Assembly: GCA_004380135.1 (NCBI GenBank)
Contig: QXCR01000001.1
Location: forward strand, 248,001 to 312,000
Length of the DNA stretch: 64,000 nucleotides
Origin: Stemphylium vesicarium
Taxonomy: Eukaryota > Ascomycota > Dothideomycetes > Pleosporales > Pleosporaceae
Direction of reading: 5' to 3'
Every line of letters starts with the position of its first letter. The first letter of the stretch is position 1. Both the position numbers and the translations under genes were made by a program. Below are positions 33,027-43,899 of this stretch, one piece after another. The notes beneath the pieces are model-generated. The model saw nothing but the letters and a program-made list of their open reading frames with translations, had not been told where the DNA came from and did no database searches.

Positions 33027-33498
33027 CTTCTGTACGGGGCTCCGATGCTGGTATTCCCTATCGATCTGCAGGCGCTAGTGCTAGGGGGCCATGCAACCCT
33101 CTTCTTCCGAAACCGATATCACGCGAGCGACCATGGATGCGGCGTGTGCGTGTGCGTGTCGGGACGGGGCGGGGTTGGCGGAGAAGAACATTGTCACCAG
33201 AGGGTGAATGGCTACGGCACATTACGCTGGAGGCGGTGACAATGCAGGTGGCTCGCATAATGCCGCTGTCTGCAGAGCCGAGTGAATCTACCCCGGCACC
33301 TGGCTTATCGATTGCCTAGGTTCCGAGCGCGTGGTTGCCAGGCCACGGCGCGAACATGGACCAGCGTCAACACACGACATCATCAGCACCTATGCATCAT
33401 CATAGCCGCAGTAGCACCACGACCCGAGAAAAAGTAAGCATATAGGTATAATGGTAAGTTTGGCAATTCTAGCCACTACACACGTACATGCAGCTAAA
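33027..33498. other. Divergent promoter between AFI1 and the EF-hand gene
   Basis: Both genes are transcribed away from this 472 bp stretch. Near its right end an ATG at 33451 is followed directly by a GTAAGT donor (see 33454-33493). Confidence 0.55.
33454..33493 (+). other. Possible 40-bp leader intron directly after an upstream ATG
   Basis: The sequence starts GTAAGT immediately after the ATG at 33451 and ends CATGCAG, six bases before the preferred start at 33499. If unspliced, the upstream ATG is in frame and adds 16 residues. If spliced, that ATG is thrown into another frame and overlaps the main one for ~75 codons. Confidence 0.4.
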
Positions 33499-34677
33499 AT
33501 GGATGTCGAGTCGACCACACCGGGGCCCTATAAGCCCTCGCCATTGTCCTTCAACAGCCCGCGCCAGTCGCCCTTTCGAAGACCGGGCTCGATTAGAGAA
33601 GCGTCGCCCTCCACCCTCAGACCCTCGACGCCGAACAGCTCCCCTCTCAAGCCAAAAGAGACGACCCCGACACTCTCACAAGCCGTTCCCCGCCCGGCTG
33701 CCGCCAGCAATGCATCGCAGAACCCCCCGACATGGCTGAACACGCGCGCGACGTCTGGCACACCAGAGCCACCTGGCTCGCCCGGACGCAATGTGTCGCC
33801 AACGCGGGATGTATCTTCGACGACGCGCAACACTCCACGCCCTCTGAGCACGGCATCCATTGCTGCCCAGTTCGAGAGCTTTGCGAGAGATGACACACCA
33901 CCCCCTCTTTCCTTCCGGAAGCCATCACCGGCCACCGACGAAGTCAAGCCTGTCGAACGGGCATTGGAAACACCCGTGGAGCGCTTCATAGAACGTCGGT
34001 CCCCTATACATTCCCCCGCCCGCTCTCCAGCACGATCTCCAGCACGCTCACCGGCACGCTCGCCAGCACACTCGCCAGCGCCCCCTCTGGCGCGTCTACC
34101 CGAGCGACCAGCAGCCCGGCCAGCGCCCATGCAACGAATGGCCTCCAGCGACGCCCTCTCCAAACTCCCCCCGCCTCTTCTACACAGCATGCGAGAATCC
34201 TTCAGCGTCATGGACCGCGACGACGACGGTCATGTCAACGCCGCGGACGTCGCAGACATGCTATCTCAGCTCGGTCTCTCAGCCACCCCGTCCCAGCTCT
34301 CCACCTACTTCAGCGGCGCGCAAAACATCAACCTCGCCACCTACCTGACTACATTATCCGACCTACTAGGCAACCTCTCGCACCAGAGCGAACTCAGCGC
34401 AGCCTTTGAGGCCTTCGACGATAACGACGACGGTCAAATTGATCTCGCGGAGTTGAAAGATGCCATGCTACACACTGCACCAGAGGCCGGAGAGACGCTG
34501 CTTACAGAGCGCGAGATCGATATGGTGGTTGAAGGCTTCAGTGGGCGGCGGGCCTTTGGCAAGGGAGGAAAGGGCCTAGGCAGAGGGGAAGTCTTTAGGT
34601 ACCAAGACTTCTTGTCGAATCTGACGGGTGGTGGCAACAGTGGGGAGAATGGCGAGGGAGCTGCTGCTTCTGCTTGA
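33499..34677 (+). CDS. EF-hand calcium-binding protein, myosin regulatory light chain-like
   Basis: A single exon, 392 aa from the ATG at 33499 (MDVESTTPGPYKPSPLSF). The first ~225 residues are disordered, Ser/Pro-rich and full of SP/TP kinase sites, with six tandem SPAR-type tetrapeptides near residues 172-195. The C-terminal ~150 residues are calmodulin-like: LHSMRESFSVMDRDDDGHVN is a canonical EF-hand loop (D-x-D-x-D-G), and FEAFDDNDDGQIDLAELKDA a second one; two more helix pairs lack clear calcium ligands. Fungal myosin regulatory light chains have this shape. A role in cytokinesis or actomyosin contractility is therefore possible but not shown. The in-frame ATG at 33451 would add 16 residues, including a splice-like GTAAGT, so I prefer 33499. 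Confidence 0.8.
   Translation: MDVESTTPGPYKPSPLSFNSPRQSPFRRPGSIREASPSTLRPSTPNSSPLKPKETTPTLSQAVPRPAAASNASQNPPTWLNTRATSGTPEPPGSPGRNVSPTRDVSSTTRNTPRPLSTASIAAQFESFARDDTPPPLSFRKPSPATDEVKPVERALETPVERFIERRSPIHSPARSPARSPARSPARSPAHSPAPPLARLPERPAARPAPMQRMASSDALSKLPPPLLHSMRESFSVMDRDDDGHVNAADVADMLSQLGLSATPSQLSTYFSGAQNINLATYLTTLSDLLGNLSHQSELSAAFEAFDDNDDGQIDLAELKDAMLHTAPEAGETLLTEREIDMVVEGFSGRRAFGKGGKGLGRGEVFRYQDFLSNLTGGGNSGENGEGAAASA
34012..34083 (+). repeat. Six tandem 12-bp units encoding SPAR/SPAH repeats
   Basis: Each unit codes Ser-Pro-Ala-Arg (or His/Pro in the last units). The units differ at third positions, so this is an old, coding-constrained expansion inside the EF-hand gene. Confidence 0.85.
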
Positions 34678-37600
34678 TTGGTCTTGTCGCATTATTGTAG
34701 TTATTCAGTTTGGAGCAGCGACGTTGTCTTTTGTACGGAACGACTAGGCGGAATATTCGATACACTGTGGGAGGGAGACGCATAAGCAGGGCTTTTGTGG
34801 ATATTTAGATTTAGTAATGCAAGGCACGAATGCTCTTCAAGCCTACTTCTCCCTTCCCCTAGCCCTTTTAGCTTTAATTAGCTAACATTTTGAAAAGGCT
34901 ACTGATCTATGAAATTGACACGCACGTCGTACATTCGGAATAGTCACTTAAATGACGTTCTCTTCAGTAATTCATTTTCTGCATCCAACCTTCTATCACC
35001 TATCTCTTTCACAGCAACGTTCTACTCGTCTAACGCACCTCTAAATTATCTTCAAACCCCACTAACATGTCAGTGTGTATTTTATCCCACAAATGTCCTT
35101 AGTGTTTCTTCACCATAATTAATGTCTCACCCCCAAAGTTCAGCCACTAACCACTAGCCGCCACCCTTTCGCATTCATCGCTTCCAAAACCATCCTGTCT
35201 TGTGCTCTTGCGCTTCAGAAAATCCTGCCTAATGTTCTTGCGCTTCTGTCTTTGCGGCCACTTCATCGAGCTTCTGCCCAAAAGCTTCCTGGTGACGTCG
35301 AATTTGTTGAAGGAGGAGGAGGAACATATCAGTCTCATAGCGTTGATGTGCGTACGTGAATAGCATTAGTATGAAGCCTGCGACGGGGGCGGTGAGGTAT
35401 AATTCTATCTAGAGTTAGTGATAACTATGGGTAAGAAGTATCTATTGTACCGGAGTTCGTTAAGGCCCTGGACAGCGAGGCTTTTCTGAGCGGACGTTTT
35501 GGTCTTGGTGACAAGGGATAAGAATGGGTCGGTCTGTTACCTGGGTATGTGGTTGTCTAGCTGGGAAGTGGGTATGAGAGTAAGTTGGTGGGAAAGAAGA
35601 AACTGTGGAACTGCCCAAAGTGCAGAATGGAAATTGCAGCCAAACGATGAATTGGAACTGCGGTACATCGGTCGCTCCCGCTCTGGTACCCCGCTGTCTT
35701 TGCTTTCATGAGCCACGTTAAGTATGCCGTCATTTTTAACCACGCGTAGACTGTGTCCCACGGCGCTGGCTATGAAATTAGGCTCCAAATTTGCTACAGC
35801 CTCATCGTCAACTTGGTCTGCATTCTCTTCGAAATATCCTCCGTCCAAGATATAGACTATTGGCTCTTTGCCGGCTCGTTCCGGGACCAGTGTCATGTAT
35901 CTAGTAGGAGCTCGTGGATGTAGAGCGAGAGTACCCCGAATCTAACGAGGAAGGTTCGCATGATTGACTGCGCTGGGCGAATTTCAACTAATTACCGTCG
36001 AAGTGTTTGTAGTTAATTGGAGGAAAAGTCGCGCTTTGAGAAGAGAGAAGTGTAGGGCTCTAAAGTCCCCGACAGAAAGCGTCTAGTGAGAAAAAGAGAG
36101 CACGCTGTAACAGACGACGAGGTGAGATTAGAAGGGATCGCGGCGTTATACTTTCGTTGCTGTCTCTCACCATTGCGACTTTACTCAATCGTGTGATCTG
36201 CCTTTGTGGCACCAAAGTTACTAGGAAAACGAGAGACATAAAGGGCATTTCTGCGATCCACAACGCGTTACCTATATGAATATGAAGATGTGCCCCAAAA
36301 CAGCGTCACTGTCTGTATCGATTCTGAGCTACACGTCCCTGACGGCCGTTGTGATTGGTTGCTGAAGAAGAGAGCTCAAGCATCGACTGAGACCGACCTA
36401 TATGCTCCGCTGACTGTCCATCTCTGAGTATATAGCAGGAACGGATACGCGAGAAGCATGTTTGATATACATGTCTGCCGAAAGAACCTCATAGGTATCG
36501 ACCAAGTTTCTCTCTCTGGGAGACAAATAAAGAAAAGGCACTAGAATTAGAAGCCGAGAAGAAGCCCCTTCATAGGAGCAGGGTTGACGCCAAAGAAGAC
36601 GAAAACTGGCACACGTACAAATCGGGGCCTTGAGGGAGCCAGTGATCCGAGACATCTAGGTGGAAGAGTATGAGAATTGCGCCCCAAGAATGAAGATTTT
36701 GAGAGGTCCTGCGCTTGAGGTTGACTTATTCCCTGGAGAATTTCTTAGACAGCAATGGGTATTGGGGGAAGTATATAACAGCAGAAGAGTGAGCTTAATT
36801 CTCTTCCGGAAGGAGTTTATGTTAGGATCAGATCGACACCCTTACTGGGCGCAACCATGTGCGCGTAGAGGTGAGCCAAGTTTGAGACTTGTTCCCTAAT
36901 TTGAGAGGTAGATTCAGGCGATACAGGACTTATCCTGACACGTGAAAACGACCTTGCGACATGTACATGTACCAGAGACCGGCTCGTGCATATGCGGTAC
37001 GTAGATGAAGTTCATCTCGATAGACACTAGAAAGTGTTGGTACTTTTTCAACACGGGTGGATATCCGAAGGAGCGACGTTCATGAGCGAGCGAGCGTGGC
37101 GATTGTAGAGCGACACTGACAGGAAGTAGGGACAGGCCTAGTCTGTGACTGAATAGGGTTTTCGATATAAGTGAGATCGGGTGTGGACGTTCCTGTGCGA
37201 GTAGAAGTTAAAGAAGTGCATTACCAGAGCGCGGCTATCATCCAAACGGAAGGAGCCAGGTTGCTGAAGGCGGCCCGCTGTCATAACATGGGCACAGATG
37301 GTCCAAAGTACCTAGGACATCAATTTGACCGTCGCATGATCTCTGGGGAGGGAAGGTTCCAAACTCCGTGTCCAAATTGGACGTGTTCAGCCGGGACAAA
37401 GACACGGACCTGCCGTGGAATAGCTAACGTGCCTTCTTTGCAGGCGTTGGCGGACCGTTTAGCCGGCGAACCGCCGTTATCACCGCATCACCAGGCGTAT
37501 GTTCCATGAACAATACCGCTCGCTATACTGCTTGTGTACCCTTTTACCAAATGTACTCGCATTCAAATGCGCCGCCATGGACACTCGGCGGCCTGGTGCA

Positions 37601-38076
37601 TGCTTTAATTGGGAATGCGACGGTAACGTGCTGCGTCCGAGCGAACCGCACGAGCGGCAGCAACCCTTGATGGCGTTGGGGATGTTCTGCATCAGTAGGC
37701 ATATGTAAGTAAAGAATTCGTGATGCAAGGACCTTTTTCCGTGTCACTCCTTCGATAAATTCCGTGGGTTGTTGTCCGTTCTTGCATACAGAGGCGTGTT
37801 GATTAGTCTTGTCCTGGTATCCGCATTAAAGTGGTGCATGTTGGAGTGATAGTCGACGCGATCACGATAGGGAACGACATTCTAGCCTCATTGGCGGCTC
37901 ATCGGGACGTCATACGAAAATGGGAGCGACGCTATCCAAATTGTGGTTCTCCATGAGGGCCGCATTGACGGGCGCTTCGGGAAAGAACACAGCATCATCA
38001 ACAAGCCAACGGCCATCAAAAGGACGTCGCAAGCAGTACTTCTACACCGAAAAATACTTCCCAACTATCTCCCACA
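34678..38076. other. Gene-poor region, 3.4 kb
   Basis: 34800-35130 is visibly AT-rich. 35229-35896 contains protein-like frames on the minus strand that I cannot join cleanly (listed separately). 36.0-38.0 kb shows only short frames with no recognised protein and no mobile-element marks that I can see. Confidence 0.4.
35229..35896 (-). pseudogene. Possible decayed gene for a small membrane protein
   Basis: Three protein-like segments lie in order on the minus strand. 35896-35537 starts MTLVPERAGKEPIVYILDGG and continues with an acidic stretch. ~35520-35451 reads TKTSAQKSLAVQGLNEL. 35408-35229, after a good acceptor (AACTCTAG), reads IELYLTAPVAGFILMLF (a membrane helix), then an amphipathic helix, and ends at TAG. 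The donor after the middle segment (CCG|GTACAA) leaves phase 2, while the last segment needs phase 0, so the parts do not join in frame. Either the gene has a 1-2 bp lesion, or my exon choice is wrong. No family is recognised. Confidence 0.28.
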
Positions 38077-39285
38077 ATGTTTGGTGTCAAGAAATACGAA
38101 ATTACAGAGGTATGTCGGTTTGTGCTTTCGTATTGTTGCCTGAGGTGGCACACGAGGGGTACTTGGACTTCGGTAGCCTCTACCCCGCCGATGCCATGCA
38201 GCCGCGTTGTGAGCTTCGCGACGCGACGCAAGAGTTTAATGCTTGCCTGACCACCTCCGGGATGCAAACGATTGGCGTCATGCTTGCAGTATTCGCATAG
38301 AAAGATCAGATTACTGACTAGTGCCTAGCCATGGCTTAAAACACATTGCTCCCTGGGCGAAGGCCCGTTCTGGGAAGAGGACACCAACACACTCCGCTTT
38401 CTCGACATTGAGAAGCAGAAGCTGATGCGCGTGGACATGACTAAGGGGCCATCAAGCTTCAAGGTCGTAAAAGAAACCGACATCTCCATGGGCTGCACAG
38501 CAGACATTGAAGGCAACGACAAGGAATTCATCTTTGGTGGCAAGTTCGGCTTCGGAGTTGCAAACAAAGAAACTGGCGAATACCGTTGGATCAAGAAGGT
38601 CTGGTCAGAATCAGAAGTTAGCTCCAAGAAGCATGAGCTTATGCGCGGTAATGATGGCGCCGTCGACTCCCAAGGCCGCTTTTGGGTAGGCTACATGTTC
38701 GACCCCATGGTATCAGAGTGGAGAACAGATGGCGCCGTCTTCCGTCTGAACCCCGACCTGAGCCTCGACCGCCCAATGAGCGACATTACCATTCCTAATG
38801 GTACGACGTGGAACAAGAAGGATGACACCATGTTCTTCGCCGACAGCCCGACAAAAACCATCTTCCAATTTGACTTTGACCCGGCGACTGGCGCTATCAC
38901 CAACAAGCGTCCCTTCTTCACCATGCCAGAGGACAACCGCTACGGCAAAGATGCTGTGCCAGACGGTCACTGTATCGATGAAGAGGGTTACATGTGGACG
39001 GCTCTGCACGGCGGCTGGCATGTACTTAGGATTTCACCCCAGGGTGAAATCGTTGCCGAGATCAAGGTTCCAACTAGTCAACCCACCTGCCCATGCTTTG
39101 CTGGCGACGAGCTCTTCATTACTAGCGGCGGTGGTACGAGTGGGGAGAATGGAGGCCCTGTTGACGAATTTGCGGGATGCTGTTTTAAGATCAACGTTGG
39201 CGTGCGGGGACTCAAGAGGTTCAAGTTCAAGGGTGGTGAGAAGATTGAGGGCGGCAAGCAGAATGGCCAGGTTGTTGGCGAGTAG
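38077..39285 (+). CDS. SMP-30/gluconolactonase-like beta-propeller enzyme
   Basis: Two exons, 38077-38109 and 38329-39285, intron 219 bp, 329 aa. The spliced start MFGVKKYEITEPWLKTHCSL leads into LGEGPFWEED, the first propeller strand, whose Glu is the metal ligand in this family. Other marks: GNDGAVDSQGRFWVGYM (Asn/Asp metal site), TIPNGTTWNKKDDTMFFADS (Asn and catalytic-type Asp), and DGHCIDEEGYMWTALHGGWH. Family members (regucalcin, gluconolactonase, Drp35) hydrolyse sugar or other lactones using a divalent metal, usually in the cytosol. No signal peptide is visible. The natural substrate is unknown; sugar-lactone breakdown is the most likely role. Confidence 0.87.
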
Positions 39286-40004
39286 AGTCTAGTCTGGAGC
39301 TTTTCAAGCTGGATCATTGGCGCTCAACGTTGGTGGAGTGATTCGAAAGCCAAGGTATCCACATAGCCGGTTATGGGAGTACCCTTAGAATGCAGCATAG
39401 ATACAAAATGCAGATGGTGACAGACCTTACATCAAATGGTTACAGTTTGTGTTACCCATGCTCTCAGGTTCCATCCGTCATGTTTCATACTGCTTTGCCG
39501 CGAATTTCTTGTTCTTGTTTTGCTTTGCTCATTAAGCTAGAATACAGTTTCTGATCTTGTACAACTCCATATGCCTGGCATGGAGAGCAACACGAACTTT
39601 GCGAGCAACGCTGCAAGCTTCTCAGGGCAAACGCTACAGTGCATACAGTAGGGCTCTTCCAAGATGCGGGGAAGTTCAGCTCCTCTTCATACATCTGGGG
39701 AAGCTATTTAGATCTGGACTCTTGGGACCGTTTGTACGACTTTGTGTATCTTCAACTGGTTCGTATTCATTAATACTGTCTTGGGAGCTGAACATGCATA
39801 CTTGATACCGTCCACCAGTGAAGTATGGGTTACAGCAGGAGATGCGAAGAGGGGGTGCAGGCAAGATTGCTCGTAGAAGCAGCCTGCGAAGATATATAAA
39901 TATGTCGACGGAAGGCGTATGGCTTCTGCCTCTCTTGCAAGCTTTCTGAACTCGCGTTTAGTGATATACATATCCCACATAGCTCTCAAAACATCGCAAC
40001 CTTC
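39286..40004. other. Upstream region of the small secreted protein gene
   Basis: This holds the 3' flank of the SMP-30-like gene and then a promoter with a TATA-like box near 39893. No other gene is seen. Confidence 0.5.
39893..39900 (+). promoter_or_regulatory. TATA-like box
   Basis: TATATAAA lies ~105 bp before the start codon of the small secreted protein gene, a normal spacing for an inducible fungal promoter. Confidence 0.45.
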
Positions 40005-40414
40005 ATGATGCTTCCTATCAAGACCCTCATCACTGCCCTGCTCATCACCGGCAGCGCCTTGGCTCTCCCCGAACCTGCGCCCATCGATGCCGTTCAGAAT
40101 GTTGCACGCGACGCCTCTGCGGATGTTGAAGCCGTAGCTGAGCCCGTCAGCCTCGACAAGCGGGCCTGCAAATGCGCCAAAGTCACAAATCCCGGTACGT
40201 GCTCTACACCAGAAACGGGTTTGATAGCTAATCGGCGCCAGGCCTCTATTGCGGTTACTGTTGGTTCAGTAATTATGGCGGCTATGTGGTTCAGTCTGGA
40301 CGAACGAATAAACATGTGTACTCGTGCAACAAACAGGGTGGCTGTGAGGATCACGGCACGAGAAACAGTTGTGCCAATTGGAATGGACCATGTGATGGCC
40401 GTGATAGCGGATAG
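40005..40414 (+). CDS. Small secreted cysteine-rich protein with a putative Kex2-processed propeptide
   Basis: Two exons, 40005-40194 and 40242-40414, intron 47 bp, 120 aa. The N-terminus (MMLPIKTLITALLITGSALA) is a signal peptide. An acidic propeptide (ALPEPAPID..VEAVAEPVSLD) ends in a dibasic KR site. The mature part would be ~65 residues starting ACKCAKVTNPG, with eight cysteines (CKC, CGYC, then four more widely spaced), enough for four disulfides. Without the intron the frame loses its cysteine pattern, so the splice is well supported. Small, Cys-rich, Kex2-type secreted proteins of fungi are often host- or microbe-directed effectors, but there is no evidence here of target or activity, and I do not recognise a named family. 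Confidence 0.8.
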
Positions 40415-40570
40415 ACGAGAGTTGGTAACAGATGAGACGGAAAGGGTTTGTAGGCCGCAAAGTGCAGAAAGCAGTGATGGGTCGTTCTTTGCGGATAGCA
40501 TTGCGCTGTCCTGACGCTTGATTGTTTTGCCTGGGTCTTACATTCGCTTGGGTATCTGGAATGGTTTTAT

Positions 40571-41068
40571 CTACGATTTTGCGGCTTCCTCTTGTTTTCT
40601 AGCCTCGTCCTCTTCTGGTGTACGGGTAATGAGCTGCAACGCGTGAATGCCGCCTTCTTTTGCCAATTCATCTTTCATTAGCGAATTGACCATGCGATGT
40701 CTCGCAAGCTGCATCTTGCCCTGGAAGACTGGGGAAGTTATGAAAACGCTGTGAAAATCAGTATCGAATGTGCAGTCGTGGTTATCAGCGAACTGGTTAA
40801 CGAATACCGGAAGTGTGTTTCTCTGCTGGTGACGCCCTGCATAGCTTTGTGGTGCGCATGCTTGTTGGAGTCATTGAAAATTTCTAGGCTCGTCGGTTTC
40901 AATGATTCCGTGATCTGACAAATTGTCAGTCTATCCCATGTACGCACTACACGATATAGAACCAAGGCTTGGTACCTTTGATCGTAGAGCATCTTCCATT
41001 GGAGTCATGGATTGAGCCATGGCCGACATGAAGCGCCTTCCAGCGAGGCTTGCCTTTCGAATGAACAT
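40571..41068 (-). CDS. BolA-family protein, probably mitochondrial
   Basis: Three exons: 41068-40976, 40914-40808 and 40748-40571; introns 61 and 59 bp; 125 aa. BolA proteins work with monothiol glutaredoxins in iron-sulfur cluster delivery. The BolA signature is clear: LKPTSLEIFNDSNKHAHHKA, then GVTSRETHFRVFITSPVFQG with the invariant His and Arg, then LARHRMVNSLMKDELA. The N-terminal 20 residues (MFIRKASLAGRRFMSAMAQS) are basic and Ser/Ala-rich, as in a mitochondrial presequence, so Bol1/Bol3 is more likely than cytosolic Bol2. The upstream frame continues without ATG, so 41068 is the first usable start. It is divergent from the CoA ligase, 429 bp apart. Confidence 0.9.
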
Positions 41069-41497
41069 GTACAGATTTTGTTTTCCTAGTTGGGTAGTCG
41101 TTTGGTTGAGAGCCAATGAGCGATGTCGACCGTGGTGGTGGAAAAGGTGGTTGTGTCGGGACTAGAATTCAAGCCGAGGCACGTGCCAAGGCGGGTTCGG
41201 AAAGCTTTCTGACGGGGTCGCGTCATGGTTCCGAAAGTGCTCAACACAGTCAGAAGAGCAATTGAAGCTACGGCACAGCCTAAAGAGCAGCTAGAAGCCC
41301 ATCGCTTCCATCGGAAATAGTTTCTCAAAATGAAGCGATTCTTTTCCGGCCCCGAAGAGCTTCTTTGAACCGCATTTCAACGTGGAAGCTATGCCAACAT
41401 GACTCGGGTGTAGACACAGCATCTCACCTCCCGATTTGCCGTACTCCGAAGCCTCGAAACCTGCATCTCTTGCGCAGATCCCGGACATCTTACCGCC
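41069..41497. other. Divergent promoter between BolA and CoA ligase genes
   Basis: Both genes are transcribed away from this 429 bp stretch; both products appear mitochondrial, so shared control is possible. No motif is identified. Confidence 0.5.
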
Positions 41498-43426
41498 ATG
41501 TGGGCGCGTAATCTCTTCTCGCGCACCCTCACACGACACAAAATATCCTTATCCGCCTACAATACCCATTGCTCCCTCCCTTCGCCATACCCTTTCCTGT
41601 ACACGGCGAGAATGGCATCTACACTACCCCGCCTACCCATCTTCGAGGCTATTAAGAAGCACGATGCACAGAGTACCGCTGTCGTCCACTCCCTTTCGGG
41701 ACGGACCTTCACATATGGAGAGCTCGTCAACGACGTCGCCGCTGCAAAGGACAAGCTGCAGCGGAATTGCAATGGAACGAGTGCTGAGGGACAACGGATA
41801 TCCTTTTTAGTAGAAAACGGGTACGACTATGTAGGTGCGCATTCCTCTGGGCCTTGTTTGCAAAAGCATTGAGCCACGGCGACTGACTTGTATATAGTGA
41901 CACTTCTCTCCATCCTCGCCGCACACGCAATTGCCGTACCGCTATCGCCCACCTTCCCCGCTCACGAACTGCGATATATCATCGACCAGAGCGAGTCTCT
42001 TATGCTCCTCTCGTCAGAGAAGTTCCAGAGTCAAGCTGACGATGTGCTCAAGGAGGGCATGGAGACCAAGCCCATCAATTACAAGCAGGAGAAGATTATG
42101 ATGGGCAAGACGGATGATTATGTCACGCTGGAGGAGCCTACAAGTCATCTGGGAGGTATGATGTTGTACACATCAGGAACCACGAATCGTCCCAAGGGCG
42201 TCCTGCTTCCTCAGGATGTGCTTACCGCACAGTCCTACTCACTGCTAGAGGCATGGAAGTATACCACTAAGGACGTACTGCTCCACGTGCTGCCTCTTCA
42301 CCACATCCATGGCACAGTCAATGCGCTACTCACCCCCCTCTTCGCCGGTAGCACTATCGAATTCCAATTCCCTTTCAACGCCTCAGCCGTCTGGGACCGC
42401 CTAGCAGCTCCGTTCCTCCCAAACCCTGATCCGGCGAAGAAGCCCATCACTTTCCTCACAGTCGTCCCGACTATATACACACGCCTCCTTGCCTCCCACC
42501 CGACTCTCTCGTCTGAGCTACAGGCTGCCACCAAGACTGCTCTCCACCCGTCGAATATGCGTCTCAACATCTCGGGGTCCGCTGCCCTCCCTACACCGGT
42601 GAAGTCGGCATGGACAGAGCTTAGCGGAGGTAACGTCCTGCTTGAGCGATATGGTATGACTGAGGTTGGCATGGCGCTTTCATGCGGCCTTGATTACACG
42701 GATCGCGTGGATGGCTCGGTTGGTTGGCCGCTGCCTTCGGTGCAAGCGCGCCTTGTAGACACCGAAAATGGAGAGGTCATTGAGATTGGGAAAGAAACTG
42801 ACCCCGCCACAGACCGTGAGCGGCAAGGAGAGATCCAACTACGTGGACCAACCATCTTCAGAGAGTACTGGAAGAACCCCGAGGCTACTTCCAAAGAGTT
42901 TACCGAGGACGCCGACGGACAAGGAAAATGGTTCAAGACTGGAGACGTGGCAGTCCGGAGGAACGTCGAAGGAGCAGGCAAGAGCGATCAGACATGGGCA
43001 AAGGGTCCGCTCTACTTCATCCATGGCCGCAAGTCAGCAGATATCATCAAGACAGGTGGAGAGAAGGTCTCCGCTCTCGAGATTGAACGTGAGATGCTCT
43101 CCCTTCCTCAAGTCGACGAAGTAGCCGTCGTCGGTCTACCGTCGGAAGCCTGGGGCCAAAAGGTCGCTGCTGTGGTTGTGCTTTCGGAAGCAGGCAAGAC
43201 TGCTGGTAAGGGCGGTAAAGCATGGTCTGCGCTCGACATGAGGAGAGCGCTGAAAGAGATGCTTGCAAACTACAAGATTCCCCAAGAGATGAAGGTTGTG
43301 GATACCATCCCAAGGAATGCGATGGGCAAGATTAATAAGAAGCAGCTTGTCAAGCAAATTTGGGGTGAACCACTAGAGGGCGCCAAGGAGAATGGCGCCG
43401 TTCAGGTGCCTAACGGCAGTGTGTAG
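41498..43426 (+). CDS. Malonyl/acyl-CoA synthetase, ACSF3-like, probably mitochondrial
   Basis: Two exons, 41498-41834 and 41898-43426, intron 63 bp (donor GTGCGC), 621 aa. ANL-superfamily adenylate-forming ligase: activates a carboxylic acid as acyl-AMP, then transfers it to CoA. Motifs in order: MLYTSGTTNRPKGVLL (A3, P-loop), LLHVLPLHHIHGTVNALL (typical of ACSF3-type malonyl-CoA synthetases), LLERYGMTEVGMAL (A5), GKWFKTGDVA (A7, adenine Asp), KTGGEKVSALEIE (A8 hinge) and NAMGKINKKQL with the catalytic Lys (A10). The N-terminus (MWARNLFSRTLTRHKISLSA) is a good mitochondrial presequence; an alternative start at MASTLPRLPIF (~41612) would give a cytosolic form. Mitochondrial malonyl-CoA supply for type II fatty acid synthesis is the likely role. 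Confidence 0.88.
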
Positions 43427-43570
43427 ATAATACGTTGCATATAACAATAATCAGACATATTTCACTCAAATGTTGTTACCAACTTCGAAATATCGAGAGG
43501 TATACATGTCTGGTTTCATTTCCGCGCCAGGGATAAAGTCACATGACAGTGGGTTTCCATCTCGACCCAG

Positions 43571-43899
43571 CTAAACGTAGCCAATATACCATGCAAGACA
43601 TGACATCCATGTTGTAAACATCTCAATGATGTCTATACAACGCTCGAGTGTCTGTACTGCGCGCGCACGCGCAGTGACACGCAGCCTCAACCTTTCACGG
43701 CCTCGAGCATCTGTAGAGAACTCGTTCACTGCATACAAGAGCATAAAAATAGAGATGAACACCAAAATGTAAAAGCCCACCATCGCGATCTTAAACCCGA
43801 ACCATCGCACAAACGGAACGTCCCTCCAAACCTTACCATTACGTCATCTTCCAGGTTCCTCAAGTCCGTCCTCTCCGCATCCATCGCGTCCAAGATCAT
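43571..43899 (-). CDS. Small predicted membrane protein, 93 aa
   Basis: Two exons, 43899-43837 and 43789-43571, intron 47 bp (GTAAGG..TTTAAG). The spliced frame starts MILDAMDAERTDLRNLEDDV (acidic helix), then a membrane helix (IAMVGFYILVFISIFMLLYA), a basic Arg-rich helix (RGRERLRLRVTARARA) and a C-terminal helix (MFTTWMSCLAWYIGYV). The hydrophobic and charged layout is coherent, but I recognise no family. The codons before the start are also protein-like and are separated from it by an in-frame TAG, so the gene may begin further upstream or be partly decayed. Confidence 0.45.
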
